From Tannerella sp. (GTDB taxonomy: Bacteria; Bacteroidota; Bacteroidia; Bacteroidales; Tannerellaceae), in contig JAITPL010000153.1 in NCBI GenBank assembly GCA_031289445.1, forward strand, positions 1 to 15,360: a stretch of DNA of 15,360 nucleotides. Direction: 5' to 3'. Below are positions 1 through 6,611 of the stretch, piece by piece. Below the pieces are notes generated by a model that ran no database searches, was not told the origin of the DNA, and was given only the letters and a program-made list of their open reading frames with translations. Positions within the stretch are counted from its first letter, which is position 1; each line of letters starts with the position of its first letter. A program made the position numbers and the translations under genes.

Positions 1-177
1 GTCTGACAATCGTCAATTGTCAGATGACATTTATGGATTGGTACATGTATTTACAGGTTAATTGCGCTCACCGGTAAATAAGATTTCATGGATTTACCCG
101 GAAGAATTAACGATATGTATTTTTCCTGTTCGGGTCATCTGAAATATTTGCCTGAACACATGGTTTTACTGCTGACC

Positions 178-276
178 CCTGAATTCAGGTTTAGTGTTTT
201 CCAGGCGATTTTGCCCAAACCTGAAATCAGGTTTAGTGTTTTCCGGGCGGATTTGCCCAAACCTGAATTCAGGTTT
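178..276. repeat. 42-bp tandem repeat, two units plus a partial third
   Basis: Units lie at 178-219 and 220-261, with the first 15 nt of a third at 262-276. Each starts with CCTGAATTCAGG, a 12-bp palindrome (CCTGAAATCAGG in unit 2), followed by GTTTAGTGTTTTCC and a short GGC/GCC hairpin ending in GCCCAAA. The units differ at only a few positions. With two full units and no spacers this is a small minisatellite, not a CRISPR array. Confidence 0.85.
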
Positions 277-370
277 TAGCAGTTGAACTGCTTATCCACA
301 ATAAGAAAGTTCAAAAACCCGTATGATTTTCATATCAATAGAACACGGAATCACCCACACCTTTTTCTCC

Positions 371-468
371 GTTCGGCGTAGCGTCTTCGCTACTAAAAGC
401 CGGCATCCGGCCGGCAAGGCAAGAGCCTTGCTTTTAACACGACGAAGTCTGGAGACTTCGCCGAACAG
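371..468. repeat. structured dispersed repeat, longer copy
   Basis: An outer stem GTTCGGCG (371-378)/CGCCGAAC (459-466) encloses several perfect hairpins: GTAGCG/CGCTAC (378-393), CAAGGC/GCCTTG (415-430) and CGAAGTCT/AGACTTCG (443-460, GG loop), plus a GCCGG/CCGGC pairing near 400-413. Some of these pairings compete with each other. The right half (430-468) matches 9485-9523 at 34 of 39 positions. It may be a MITE-like or REP-like element, or a transcript-end structure for the acyl-CoA ligase. No transposase is present. Confidence 0.7.
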
Positions 469-512
469 GGGATACGTATTTTGTTTTCTCTGCCTCCCGC
501 GGTCATTGTCAA

Positions 513-2420
513 TCATTGCAGCGATATAAGATTATGTTCGTTGATGATATTTTTGCCTTCCGGGGTATAGAGAAAAGCGATGCGGTCGCCATATTTCTCT
601 TCTATCTTGCCGCGCACCATCTTCATCGACGAGTTGAGCAGATGGTTTTGTTCACTGAAAGGCTCCGGCAGGACGGCAATAGCCGCAGGCAACCAGCGTT
701 CGGGAAACTCTCCGGCATACTCGCCATCGCTCTTGTAGCGGTTGATGATAGCCTGTATTTTCTTTAGAGCAAGCTCTTTAGCCTCAAGCGAATTCCAGTC
801 GATGCCGGGCTTGATACGTTCGACGTAGTTTTTCAACCGCGCCTTGTCGGGCACTACAAGCGCCACGGTATAAGGATTTTGGTTGTTATGCAACATCATC
901 TGTTCTAAATATTTGGAACTGTCGCATATACCTTCCTCTATCCCTTCGGGGCTGTATTTCTCGCCATCGCTGCTGATAAGCAGGCTCTTGAAGCGACCTG
1001 AGACGTAGAGGAAACCATCCTTGTCCATATAACCCATATCGCCGGTATGTAGCCAGCCGTCGCGGACAGTCTCGGCGGTGGCGTCGGGATTCTTCCAGTA
1101 GCCGAGCATGACGTTCTCGCCCTTCACTACTATCTCGCCTTTTTCGCCGGTTGGCAACTCTCGCCCTTCGAGGTCTAATATTTTCAGTTTCATGTTCTTA
1201 ACCAATACTCCCGACGAGCCGAGTTTATGTTTTACATTCCCGTTGGATGATATTACCGGCGTCGCCTCCGAAAGGCCGTAGCCCTGAAACATGGGGATAC
1301 CTATTGCATAGAAGAAACGCTGCAACTCGATGTCGAGCAATGCCCCGCCGCCAACGAAAAACTTCATTTTGCCGCCCATAGCCTCACGCACTTTCGAGAA
1401 AAGCAGTTTGTCGTAAACAGCCAGCAGGATACGTTTGTGCAGTTTCAGTATGCCGCCCTTGTTAAATCCCTCCTGATTGTATTCGTATGCCGTTTTCAAA
1501 GCATGTTGGAAGAGTTTCTCGGCGCGTTTGCCTTTCTTTTGAACAGTCGATTCGATATTCTTGCGGAAATTCTTTGCCAGAGCAGGTACGCTCAATATGA
1601 TTGAAGGCTTGAACTCCCTGATGTTAAGCGGTATATTCTTCAGCGATTCGATAGGCGTGCGGCCTGTCTGCACTGTTGCGACGTTTGCTCCGTAAGCCAT
1701 AAAGGTATAGAAGCCGGCGACATGACCGAAACAGTGGTCTAACGGTATGATAATCAGGTTACTGTCTTCGGGTTTGATTTTTATCAGCGACATGGCCTGC
1801 TCGACGTTGGCGGTATAGTTGCGATGCGAGAGCATGATGCCTTTAGGGTCGGCGGTAGTGCCCGAGGTGTATGATATGTTGGCCATATCATCGTCCTTGA
1901 CGGCCTTGCATCGGGCTGACAGTTCGTCGCGTCGCGCCGTCGTCGTCAGGATACGGTCGCCGTCGGCCAGAATGTTGGCGAGCGGAATCTCTTTGCCGTC
2001 GTAAGCATCAAGCGGGTCGAGCACGACTATCTGCTCTATTAAAGGCAATTCATTGATTATACGGCGTATCTTTTTCAGTTGCTTGCCCGAGACGATGATA
2101 TATTTCGTTTCGGAATGGCGGAGGCGGAAGAGCAGATCGTTCTTCTCTTCGAGTTTGACGGATAGCGGGACGTTGACGGCGCCGTTGTAGAGTATGCCCA
2201 GCTCGCCTATAATCCAGTCGTTGCGCCCTTCCGAGAGCAGCGCTACCTTGTCGTGAGGCTGCACGCCGATGCTCATCAGTCCGGCTGCAAAGCGATAGAC
2301 CTCGTCGCGCGTCTGCTCGTAGGTGAGCGGCTCGAAACTCGTGGTTTTCTTCTCCCACAGAAATGTGTTCTTCGCGTATTTACGGACGCTCTCCTCAAAT
2401 AAATCAATAATTGTTTTCAT
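513..2420 (-). CDS. long-chain acyl-CoA ligase, AMP-forming
   Basis: This 635-residue protein belongs to the ANL adenylate-forming superfamily. Known family chemistry is activation of a fatty acid with ATP to acyl-AMP, then transfer to CoA, on the cytoplasmic side of the membrane. The nucleotide motif YTSGTTADPKG is at residues 184-194, YGLSEATP at 381-388, the HTGD adenine/ribose motif at 458-461 and the hinge region GRFKSLL at about 476-482. The probable catalytic C-terminal lysine is K600 in NSSMKMVR. Length fits the long-chain acyl-CoA synthetases of Bacteroidota. The start at 2420 begins directly with the family-like N-terminus. A -7 box lies on the minus strand at 2444-2451, and the gene is divergent from the cyclophilin operon. 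Chain-length specificity cannot be read from sequence. Confidence 0.92.
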   Translation of the reverse strand: MKTIIDLFEESVRKYAKNTFLWEKKTTSFEPLTYEQTRDEVYRFAAGLMSIGVQPHDKVALLSEGRNDWIIGELGILYNGAVNVPLSVKLEEKNDLLFRLRHSETKYIIVSGKQLKKIRRIINELPLIEQIVVLDPLDAYDGKEIPLANILADGDRILTTTARRDELSARCKAVKDDDMANISYTSGTTADPKGIMLSHRNYTANVEQAMSLIKIKPEDSNLIIIPLDHCFGHVAGFYTFMAYGANVATVQTGRTPIESLKNIPLNIREFKPSIILSVPALAKNFRKNIESTVQKKGKRAEKLFQHALKTAYEYNQEGFNKGGILKLHKRILLAVYDKLLFSKVREAMGGKMKFFVGGGALLDIELQRFFYAIGIPMFQGYGLSEATPVISSNGNVKHKLGSSGVLVKNMKLKILDLEGRELPTGEKGEIVVKGENVMLGYWKNPDATAETVRDGWLHTGDMGYMDKDGFLYVSGRFKSLLISSDGEKYSPEGIEEGICDSSKYLEQMMLHNNQNPYTVALVVPDKARLKNYVERIKPGIDWNSLEAKELALKKIQAIINRYKSDGEYAGEFPERWLPAAIAVLPEPFSEQNHLLNSSMKMVRGKIEEKYGDRIAFLYTPEGKNIINEHNLISLQ

Positions 2421-2443
2421 CTGTCTTAATTAGAATTTCTCTG

Positions 2444-2451
2444 CAAATGTA
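2444..2451 (-). promoter_or_regulatory. Bacteroidota -7 box for the acyl-CoA ligase
   Basis: Read on the minus strand this is TACATTTG, a match to TAnnTTTG, 23 nt before the ligase start codon. I see no good TTTG -33 box at the usual distance, so strength is uncertain. Confidence 0.55.
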
Positions 2452-2480
2452 CACAAATAATTTTAATTCGAGCATCAATT

Positions 2481-2511
2481 TTTGGTATTTCAAAATAATT
2501 AACTACCTTTG
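2481..2511 (+). promoter_or_regulatory. promoter of the cyclophilin-DUF4294-M48 operon
   Basis: TTTG at 2481-2484 and TACCTTTG at 2504-2511 are separated by 19 nt and match the Bacteroidota -33/-7 consensus. The start codon at 2540 lies 28 nt downstream. This placement makes the in-frame ATG at 2411 too far upstream to be used from this promoter. Confidence 0.75.
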
Positions 2512-2539
2512 TGCTCTGAAACAATTAAAAAACAGTTTT

Positions 2540-3202
2540 ATGAAACGGATATTGGTTTTGTTATACATCGTATTGTTCTCAGCCTGTGTATCGGCTGAAG
2601 ATAAGGAGGTTAAAGTGCTTATCGTTACCAACGCGGGCAAGATAACCGTGAAGCTCTACAACGAGACGCCGCAGCATCGCGATAACTTCATCAAGCTTGT
2701 TGAAGAGCATCGCTATGACAGTCTGCTCTTTCACCGTGTCATCAAGCAGTTCATGATACAGGGAGGCGACGTCAATTCCAAGAAATCTGCGGCAGGCGAG
2801 AAGTTAGGCGAAGGCGACCTCGACTACATGGTCCCGGCCGAGATAGTTTATCCACGCTATTTCAACAAAATGGGGCAGTTGTGCGCAGCGCGGCAGAGCG
2901 ACGAGGTTAACCCCTCGCGTGCATCGTCGGCGACACAGTTCTATATCGTCGTCGGCAAGCATTTCACGGATAACGAACTGGACAAGTTCGAGGCAGAGCA
3001 TGGCGTCAAGTTTACGCCCGAACAGCGCGAAGCCTATAAGGTAGAGGGCGGCGTGCCCCGTCTCGACGGCGCTTACACCGTTTTCGGCGAGGTAGTCAAA
3101 GGGATGAAGGTAGTGCAAAAGATTAACGTTGTCGATACCGACAGCAACGACCGCCCGCTTAAAGACGTCCGTATCAAGACGATGAAAATTCTGAAAAGAT
3201 AA
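2540..3202 (+). CDS. cyclophilin-type peptidyl-prolyl isomerase, exported, probable lipoprotein
   Basis: Predicted to catalyse cis-trans isomerisation of Xaa-Pro bonds during folding of envelope proteins. The 220-residue product has an N-terminal hydrophobic segment ending in LFSAC, with C16 as likely lipidated cysteine, so it is probably anchored outside the cytoplasm. Cyclophilin motifs follow: FHRVI (64-68, with the equivalent of catalytic R55 of CypA at R66), FMIQGGD (71-77) and ATQFYIV (131-137). The equivalent of CypA H126 appears to be Y179, and there is an insertion at about 142-172. The open frame extends upstream to 2411, but I chose 2540 because the promoter and signal peptide both require it. 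It is the first gene of a three-gene set; the next starts 5 nt after its stop. Confidence 0.88.
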   Translation: MKRILVLLYIVLFSACVSAEDKEVKVLIVTNAGKITVKLYNETPQHRDNFIKLVEEHRYDSLLFHRVIKQFMIQGGDVNSKKSAAGEKLGEGDLDYMVPAEIVYPRYFNKMGQLCAARQSDEVNPSRASSATQFYIVVGKHFTDNELDKFEAEHGVKFTPEQREAYKVEGGVPRLDGAYTVFGEVVKGMKVVQKINVVDTDSNDRPLKDVRIKTMKILKR

Positions 3203-3207
3203 AGCGT

Positions 3208-3831
3208 ATGAAAACAGTACGATTGTTGCTGATAGCGTTTCTATGCTGTTGCTTCGGGCGTGCGACTTACGGTCAGGAGAGTAATTCCGGCGGTTTGACT
3301 CTGAAAAGGATACTCCCCAAAGGCTTGCAGTTCGGTACGGTAGAAGGCAGCGATACTATCCCGATGGTTTACCTGAAAGAGGTGCTGGTATTCCCGCCCC
3401 TCAAGTTCAATAACGAGAAGGAACGCTATGAATATACCAAGCTTGTGCGCGACGTCAAGAAGACATATCCATTCGCCCGGATAGTCTATGAAACGCTTAT
3501 CGAGACCTACGAATATATTGAGACCTTGCCCGACGACAAGGCTAAAGACGCTCATCTGAAGCGCATGGAGAAAGAGCTTTTCAAGCAGTACAAGCCCGAA
3601 CTGAAAAAACTGACCCTCTCGCAGGGCAAATTGCTGCTCAAACTGGTAAACCGCGAATGCAACCAGTCGAGTTATGCTCTGTTAGGAGCATTTCTGGGCA
3701 AGTTTCGCGCCGGATTCTGGAACATTTTCGCCGGCATGTTGGGCGCAAGTCTCAAGACGACTTACGAGCCTAAGGGAAAGGACGCCATGACAGAGCGCGT
3801 AGTACAGTTAGTTGAAAGAGGATTGATATAA
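3208..3831 (+). CDS. DUF4294-like secreted protein of unknown function
   Basis: The 207-residue protein has a signal peptide of about 22 residues (hydrophobic core LLLIAFLCCC, likely cleaved near YGQ). The mature part contains DTIPMVYLKEVLVFPP, a run of charged helices, then LVNRECNQSSYALL and a C-terminal FRAGFWNIFAGMLG segment. This pattern, from DTIP..YL.EV through YTKLVRDVKKTYPFA, agrees with my recollection of the DUF4294 family, which is largely confined to Bacteroidota and has no established function. It sits 5 nt after the cyclophilin stop and 18 nt before the M48 peptidase, so an envelope role is plausible by context. No catalytic motif is visible. Confidence 0.75.
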   Translation: MKTVRLLLIAFLCCCFGRATYGQESNSGGLTLKRILPKGLQFGTVEGSDTIPMVYLKEVLVFPPLKFNNEKERYEYTKLVRDVKKTYPFARIVYETLIETYEYIETLPDDKAKDAHLKRMEKELFKQYKPELKKLTLSQGKLLLKLVNRECNQSSYALLGAFLGKFRAGFWNIFAGMLGASLKTTYEPKGKDAMTERVVQLVERGLI

Positions 3832-3849
3832 ACTAAATACATATTTATA

Positions 3850-4644
3850 ATGAAGAAAATTACAGGGTTGTTGGCCGCGGTTTTACTGCTGGCATCATGC
3901 GGCAGCGTGCCGCTTACAGGGAGACGGCAGATGTTGCTGGTGTCGGATTCGGAAGTGTTGACGGCAAGTCTGTCGCAGTATGACGAGTACATCAAGACTG
4001 CGCCCAAGTCAACCGACAAGACCAAGACGGATATGGTAGTGCGTGTAGGCAAGCAGATTGCCGCCGCGACCGAAGCCTATCTTAAAGAAAACGGCATGGA
4101 GGGCGAGATAGCCAACTTCAAGTGGGAGTTCAATCTGATTAAGAGCGACGAACTGAACGCTTTCTGCATGCCGGGCGGCAAGATAGTCGTTTATGAAGGT
4201 TTGCTGCCCCTAACCGCGTCCGACGACGAACTCGGCGTAGTGCTCGGTCACGAGGTGGCTCATGCCGTAGCTAAACACAGCAACGAGCGCATGAGTCAGG
4301 AACTTGTGAAGCAATACGGCGCGTCAATTCTGGACGTCGCTCTAAGCAAGAAGTCGGAAGCGATGCGTTCTATAGGCAATACGGTTTTCGGCGTTGGCGC
4401 TCAGGTTTTAGTCATGTTGCCTTATTCGCGTCAGCACGAACTTGAAGCCGACCACATGGGTTTGATATTTATGACTATGGCAGGTTACAACCCTGAGAAG
4501 GCGGTTTTGTTCTGGCAGAATATGTCGGCTGCATCGGGCAGTTCCAACTCGTCCGACTTGTTGAGTACCCACCCGAACGACGCCAAGCGCATAGCAGCCA
4601 TACAGGGCTATCTACCCGAAATGAACAAGTACAAAAAGAAGTGA
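3850..4644 (+). CDS. M48 family zinc metallopeptidase lipoprotein
   Basis: A 264-residue M48 peptidase, probably acting on envelope proteins as LoiP/YcaL-type and BepA-type relatives do. It begins with a lipoprotein signal ending LLASC (C17), followed by the VPLTGRRQ stretch common near the start of this subfamily. The zinc motif HEVAH is at 134-138 and a downstream ELEAD (197-201) supplies the third ligand of the usual ExxxD pattern. The family's HPNDAKR-type C-terminal motif is at about 241-247. There is no TPR domain, so it resembles the short single-domain members. It is last in the cyclophilin-DUF4294 operon, 18 nt after its neighbour, and converges on the serpin with only 7 bp between the stop codons. 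Confidence 0.9.
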   Translation: MKKITGLLAAVLLLASCGSVPLTGRRQMLLVSDSEVLTASLSQYDEYIKTAPKSTDKTKTDMVVRVGKQIAAATEAYLKENGMEGEIANFKWEFNLIKSDELNAFCMPGGKIVVYEGLLPLTASDDELGVVLGHEVAHAVAKHSNERMSQELVKQYGASILDVALSKKSEAMRSIGNTVFGVGAQVLVMLPYSRQHELEADHMGLIFMTMAGYNPEKAVLFWQNMSAASGSSNSSDLLSTHPNDAKRIAAIQGYLPEMNKYKKK

Positions 4645-4651
4645 TATTGAT

Positions 4652-5896
4652 TTACAGTTCGGCTATCTTGCCGATAAACAGTATCACGCCTGTACTTTTT
4701 TCGCGGATTGCGAAGACGAATGGACGGTTGACAAAGAAATCGACCGGCTGAGGATCGGGACCGACTGAGGTAACTCCCATTTCAACTCCCGTAACGGCTG
4801 CCGCCTCCGTGCCTTCTTCGTTGACCTCGACAAATGTCTTGTGGATAACTCTCGAAATATATGTTGCGACGTCGCTAATCCCGCTGAAATCGGCTTGATT
4901 GCCGAAAGGAACAATCATTCCAATCGCGGGCAATACATTCTGCTCCAGCGTAAACTCGCATTCGGTCTTGAATCGCGGTAATCGCAGGTTGACCTTATGT
5001 CCGTACATCCGGCCTGCAATGTCGTTCCACTGCTCGCTGCCGAGATTTTCGACCACCCCGTCAACCGAACTTTCGGGAAGAGCGATAATCATTGAGAAGG
5101 CATTATTGCCGTAGGGCAGTTCCAGATATGCGGCGTGTTGGTCTGCGGCATAGTTGAATGCAGAGGTTTGACGCATCATGTCAACCGCTTTCTTCGAGCC
5201 GTCATACTGCGTGAAATCTTCTTTTCGCGTATCGCCCTTGTCGAACTTATTCTTCCATATACCCTTGAAATAGATGGCGTTCATAAGCAGCATAACCGCA
5301 TCGGGAGAGAGTTCGTCGATGATTTTGGTTATCTTGCCTTTGGTTTTGGTGTCGCACCATGCGTTGATAGCGTCCACGGTCTTTTTGTCCTTGAAATCGG
5401 CCTTGCGCACTTCGGCGTCGTAGAAGGAGCTGTTGAGGTCGATAAAGGTCTGTTTGACAGGGAAAACGTTGTGATACCAGATAGAGTTGGCGATTGACAG
5501 CAGGGTAGAGGGGTCAACCTCGGTCAGAGCCTCGCGAAGCGACTTGCTGTACTCGTTTATTTCGTCGAGAGAGTAGCCGTCGGCTCGCAGAGCTGCAAGC
5601 ATCTCGTCGGCTGTTGTGCCGCGAGCGCCGTTGAGCGTCATGTTGAGCGCCATACTTACGCTCAAGGGCGAGACAAAGACGTTTGTAGCGGGACTGTCGG
5701 CCTTGTCGCACGCGGTGCGGAAGAAATCCAGCGCAAAGGTGTTGTCGGTCTCGACTTTAGCAGCAAGCCGTAACTCGATGGGTTGCGCATCAGGCAGTTG
5801 TTCGATTGGCTCGTCGCCATCGCTATCGCTATTGCCATTGCAAGAAATAAAGCAGGGCAGCAGAGCCGTCATCGCTAAAAAAGCATGTTTCTTCAT
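4652..5896 (-). CDS. serpin-family lipoprotein, likely serine or cysteine protease inhibitor
   Basis: The 414-residue protein is a full-length serpin behind a lipoprotein signal (FISC, C19) and an acidic linker (NGNSDSDGDE), which resembles Bacteroidota surface-export signals. Serpin landmarks: NVFVSPLSVSMAL (72-84), the LLMNAIYFKGIW shutter segment (203-214), the hinge EEGTEAAAV (360-368) and NRPFVFAI (390-397). Counting from the hinge as in antithrombin puts P1-P1' near T376-S377, although the loop is about two residues longer, so the scissile bond could shift. The small-residue hinge suggests an inhibitory serpin. The frame opens at 5989, but the start at 5896 gives the signal peptide directly. 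The nearby M48 protease is not a serpin-type target. Confidence 0.9.
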   Translation of the reverse strand: MKKHAFLAMTALLPCFISCNGNSDSDGDEPIEQLPDAQPIELRLAAKVETDNTFALDFFRTACDKADSPATNVFVSPLSVSMALNMTLNGARGTTADEMLAALRADGYSLDEINEYSKSLREALTEVDPSTLLSIANSIWYHNVFPVKQTFIDLNSSFYDAEVRKADFKDKKTVDAINAWCDTKTKGKITKIIDELSPDAVMLLMNAIYFKGIWKNKFDKGDTRKEDFTQYDGSKKAVDMMRQTSAFNYAADQHAAYLELPYGNNAFSMIIALPESSVDGVVENLGSEQWNDIAGRMYGHKVNLRLPRFKTECEFTLEQNVLPAIGMIVPFGNQADFSGISDVATYISRVIHKTFVEVNEEGTEAAAVTGVEMGVTSVGPDPQPVDFFVNRPFVFAIREKSTGVILFIGKIAEL

Positions 5897-6033
5897 TTTG
5901 TTTTGATGTTTAATTGTTGTATATATTGTATAGATGTGCGTTTGCGGAAAACGTTGCATGAAAAGATTGTCGATGAGGCGGAAAAACAAAACTGTAGGTA
6001 GAGGATGTATTTGCCTGTTCTGTTCTTTTTGTG

Positions 6034-6103
6034 AATCCCCGTACGGGGATTAAAGGGTGGTGATAACCGTCGTTTCTATTGATATGTATCCCCTAACGGG
6101 GAT
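6034..6103. repeat. pair of related CCCC/GGGG palindromes
   Basis: AATCCCCGTACGGGGATT (6034-6051) is a perfect 18-bp palindrome. ATCCCC-TAAC-GGGGAT (6088-6103) is a second, related hairpin. Between them the sequence TTCTATTGATATG (6074-6086) is the inverse of a word at 331-343. No T-tract follows, so these do not look like ordinary terminators. Confidence 0.75.
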
Positions 6104-6122
6104 GCGCCGTATGAATTCTCCG

Positions 6123-6229
6123 CCACCGTCGTTGCGAGGCACGGAGCAATCTTCACTTTCATGTATTGCGTTTTATTTTTTTTGCCGATAAATATGAATA
6201 GATTGCTTCGTACCTCGCAATGACGGCGG
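6123..6229. repeat. 30-bp imperfect inverted repeat, MITE/REP-like
   Basis: The left arm (6123-6152) and the reverse complement of the right arm (6200-6229) match at 26 of 30 positions, and every difference is a transition. The core TTGCGAGG..ACG.AGCAATC resembles a widespread intergenic repeat of many bacteria whose translation reads like IARYEAI. The spacer is AT-rich. No transposase is encoded between the arms. Confidence 0.75.
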
Positions 6230-6280
6230 TGCGACACGCAATAACTACCGGAACTTTCAGGGATGTCGCAAACGGTTTCG

Positions 6281-6490
6281 GGGAATCACCTAGCGCAATT
6301 AGGGAATCACCTAGTACAATTAGGGAATCACCTAGTACAATTAGGGAATCACCTAGAGCAATTAGGGAATCACCTAGCGCAATTAGGGAAGCCCCCAGCT
6401 CAACCGGGGAAGCCCCCGGAACTCTCACGGAAGCCCCCGGAACTATTGGCAAACCGCCGAAAGCTCTACGGAAACCTTCATCTGCAAAGA
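6281..6490. repeat. 21-bp minisatellite with decaying flanks
   Basis: Five near-identical units (6281-6301, 6302-6322, 6323-6343, 6344-6364, 6365-6385) share GGGAATCACCTAG and CAATTA and vary only at the two bases between. Three diverged units continue in exact 21-bp register (6386-6448, core GGAAGCCCCC), then two barely recognisable ones to 6490. Units abut without spacers, so this is not CRISPR. Because the period is a multiple of three, several reading frames stay open across it. Confidence 0.85.
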
Positions 6491-6576
6491 ACTTATAACA
6501 ACCTCTTTAGTCGCCGATTCCGAGAAAATCCAAAATATTTATTACTCAAACCATCTCAAGTAAAGATATTTTTTTG

Positions 6577-6584
6577 TACCTTCG
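6577..6584 (+). promoter_or_regulatory. probable -7 box of the lyase gene
   Basis: TACCTTCG departs from TAnnTTTG at one position and lies 27 nt before the lyase start codon, directly after a T-run. No clear -33 TTTG is seen, so the call is moderate. Confidence 0.45.
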
Positions 6585-6611
6585 CGGCTTTAAAATTAAT
6601 ATTTTATTTAT

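Larger units (their letters stand above)
1..512. other. repeat-rich intergenic region, no gene supported
   Basis: I find no convincing gene here. The short open frames are products of the repeats (for example a frame at 88-279 that mostly translates the 42-bp repeat) and have no family resemblance. The stretch holds a 9-bp inverted repeat at 2-24 (TCTGACAAT, 5-nt loop, ATTGTCAGA), the 42-bp tandem repeat at 178-276, a short palindrome at 278-292, a 13-nt word CATATCAATAGAA at 331-343 that recurs inverted near 6074-6086, and a structured dispersed repeat at 371-468. It lies downstream of the minus-strand acyl-CoA ligase, so some of these hairpins may end that transcript. Confidence 0.7.
5897..6611. 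other. intergenic repeat region between serpin and lyase genes
   Basis: About 715 bp without a supported gene. In order it holds two related GC-rich palindromes (6034-6051 and 6088-6103), a 30-bp imperfect inverted repeat with a 47-nt spacer (6123-6229), a 21-bp minisatellite (6281-6448, with decaying edges) and the promoter of the lyase gene. The open frames here are by-products of a stop-free 21-bp period and are not convincing proteins. Confidence 0.7.

Noticed and set aside
88..279. Short open frame with a repeated FRFSVF-type peptide
   Set aside because: Its repeats are the translation of the 42-bp DNA repeat, there is no family match, and no promoter or context supports it.
2411..2539. 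N-terminal extension of the cyclophilin from the ATG at 2411
   Set aside because: The extension spans the promoter at 2481-2511 and would bury the signal peptide. The ATG at 2540 gives a normal lipoprotein N-terminus.
5897..5989. N-terminal extension of the serpin from the ATG at 5989
   Set aside because: It would place 31 residues before a clear lipoprotein signal peptide; the start at 5896 fits the family and export.
6281..6448. Possible CRISPR array
   Set aside because: Units are 21 bp and abut directly without unique spacers, and no cas gene is nearby.
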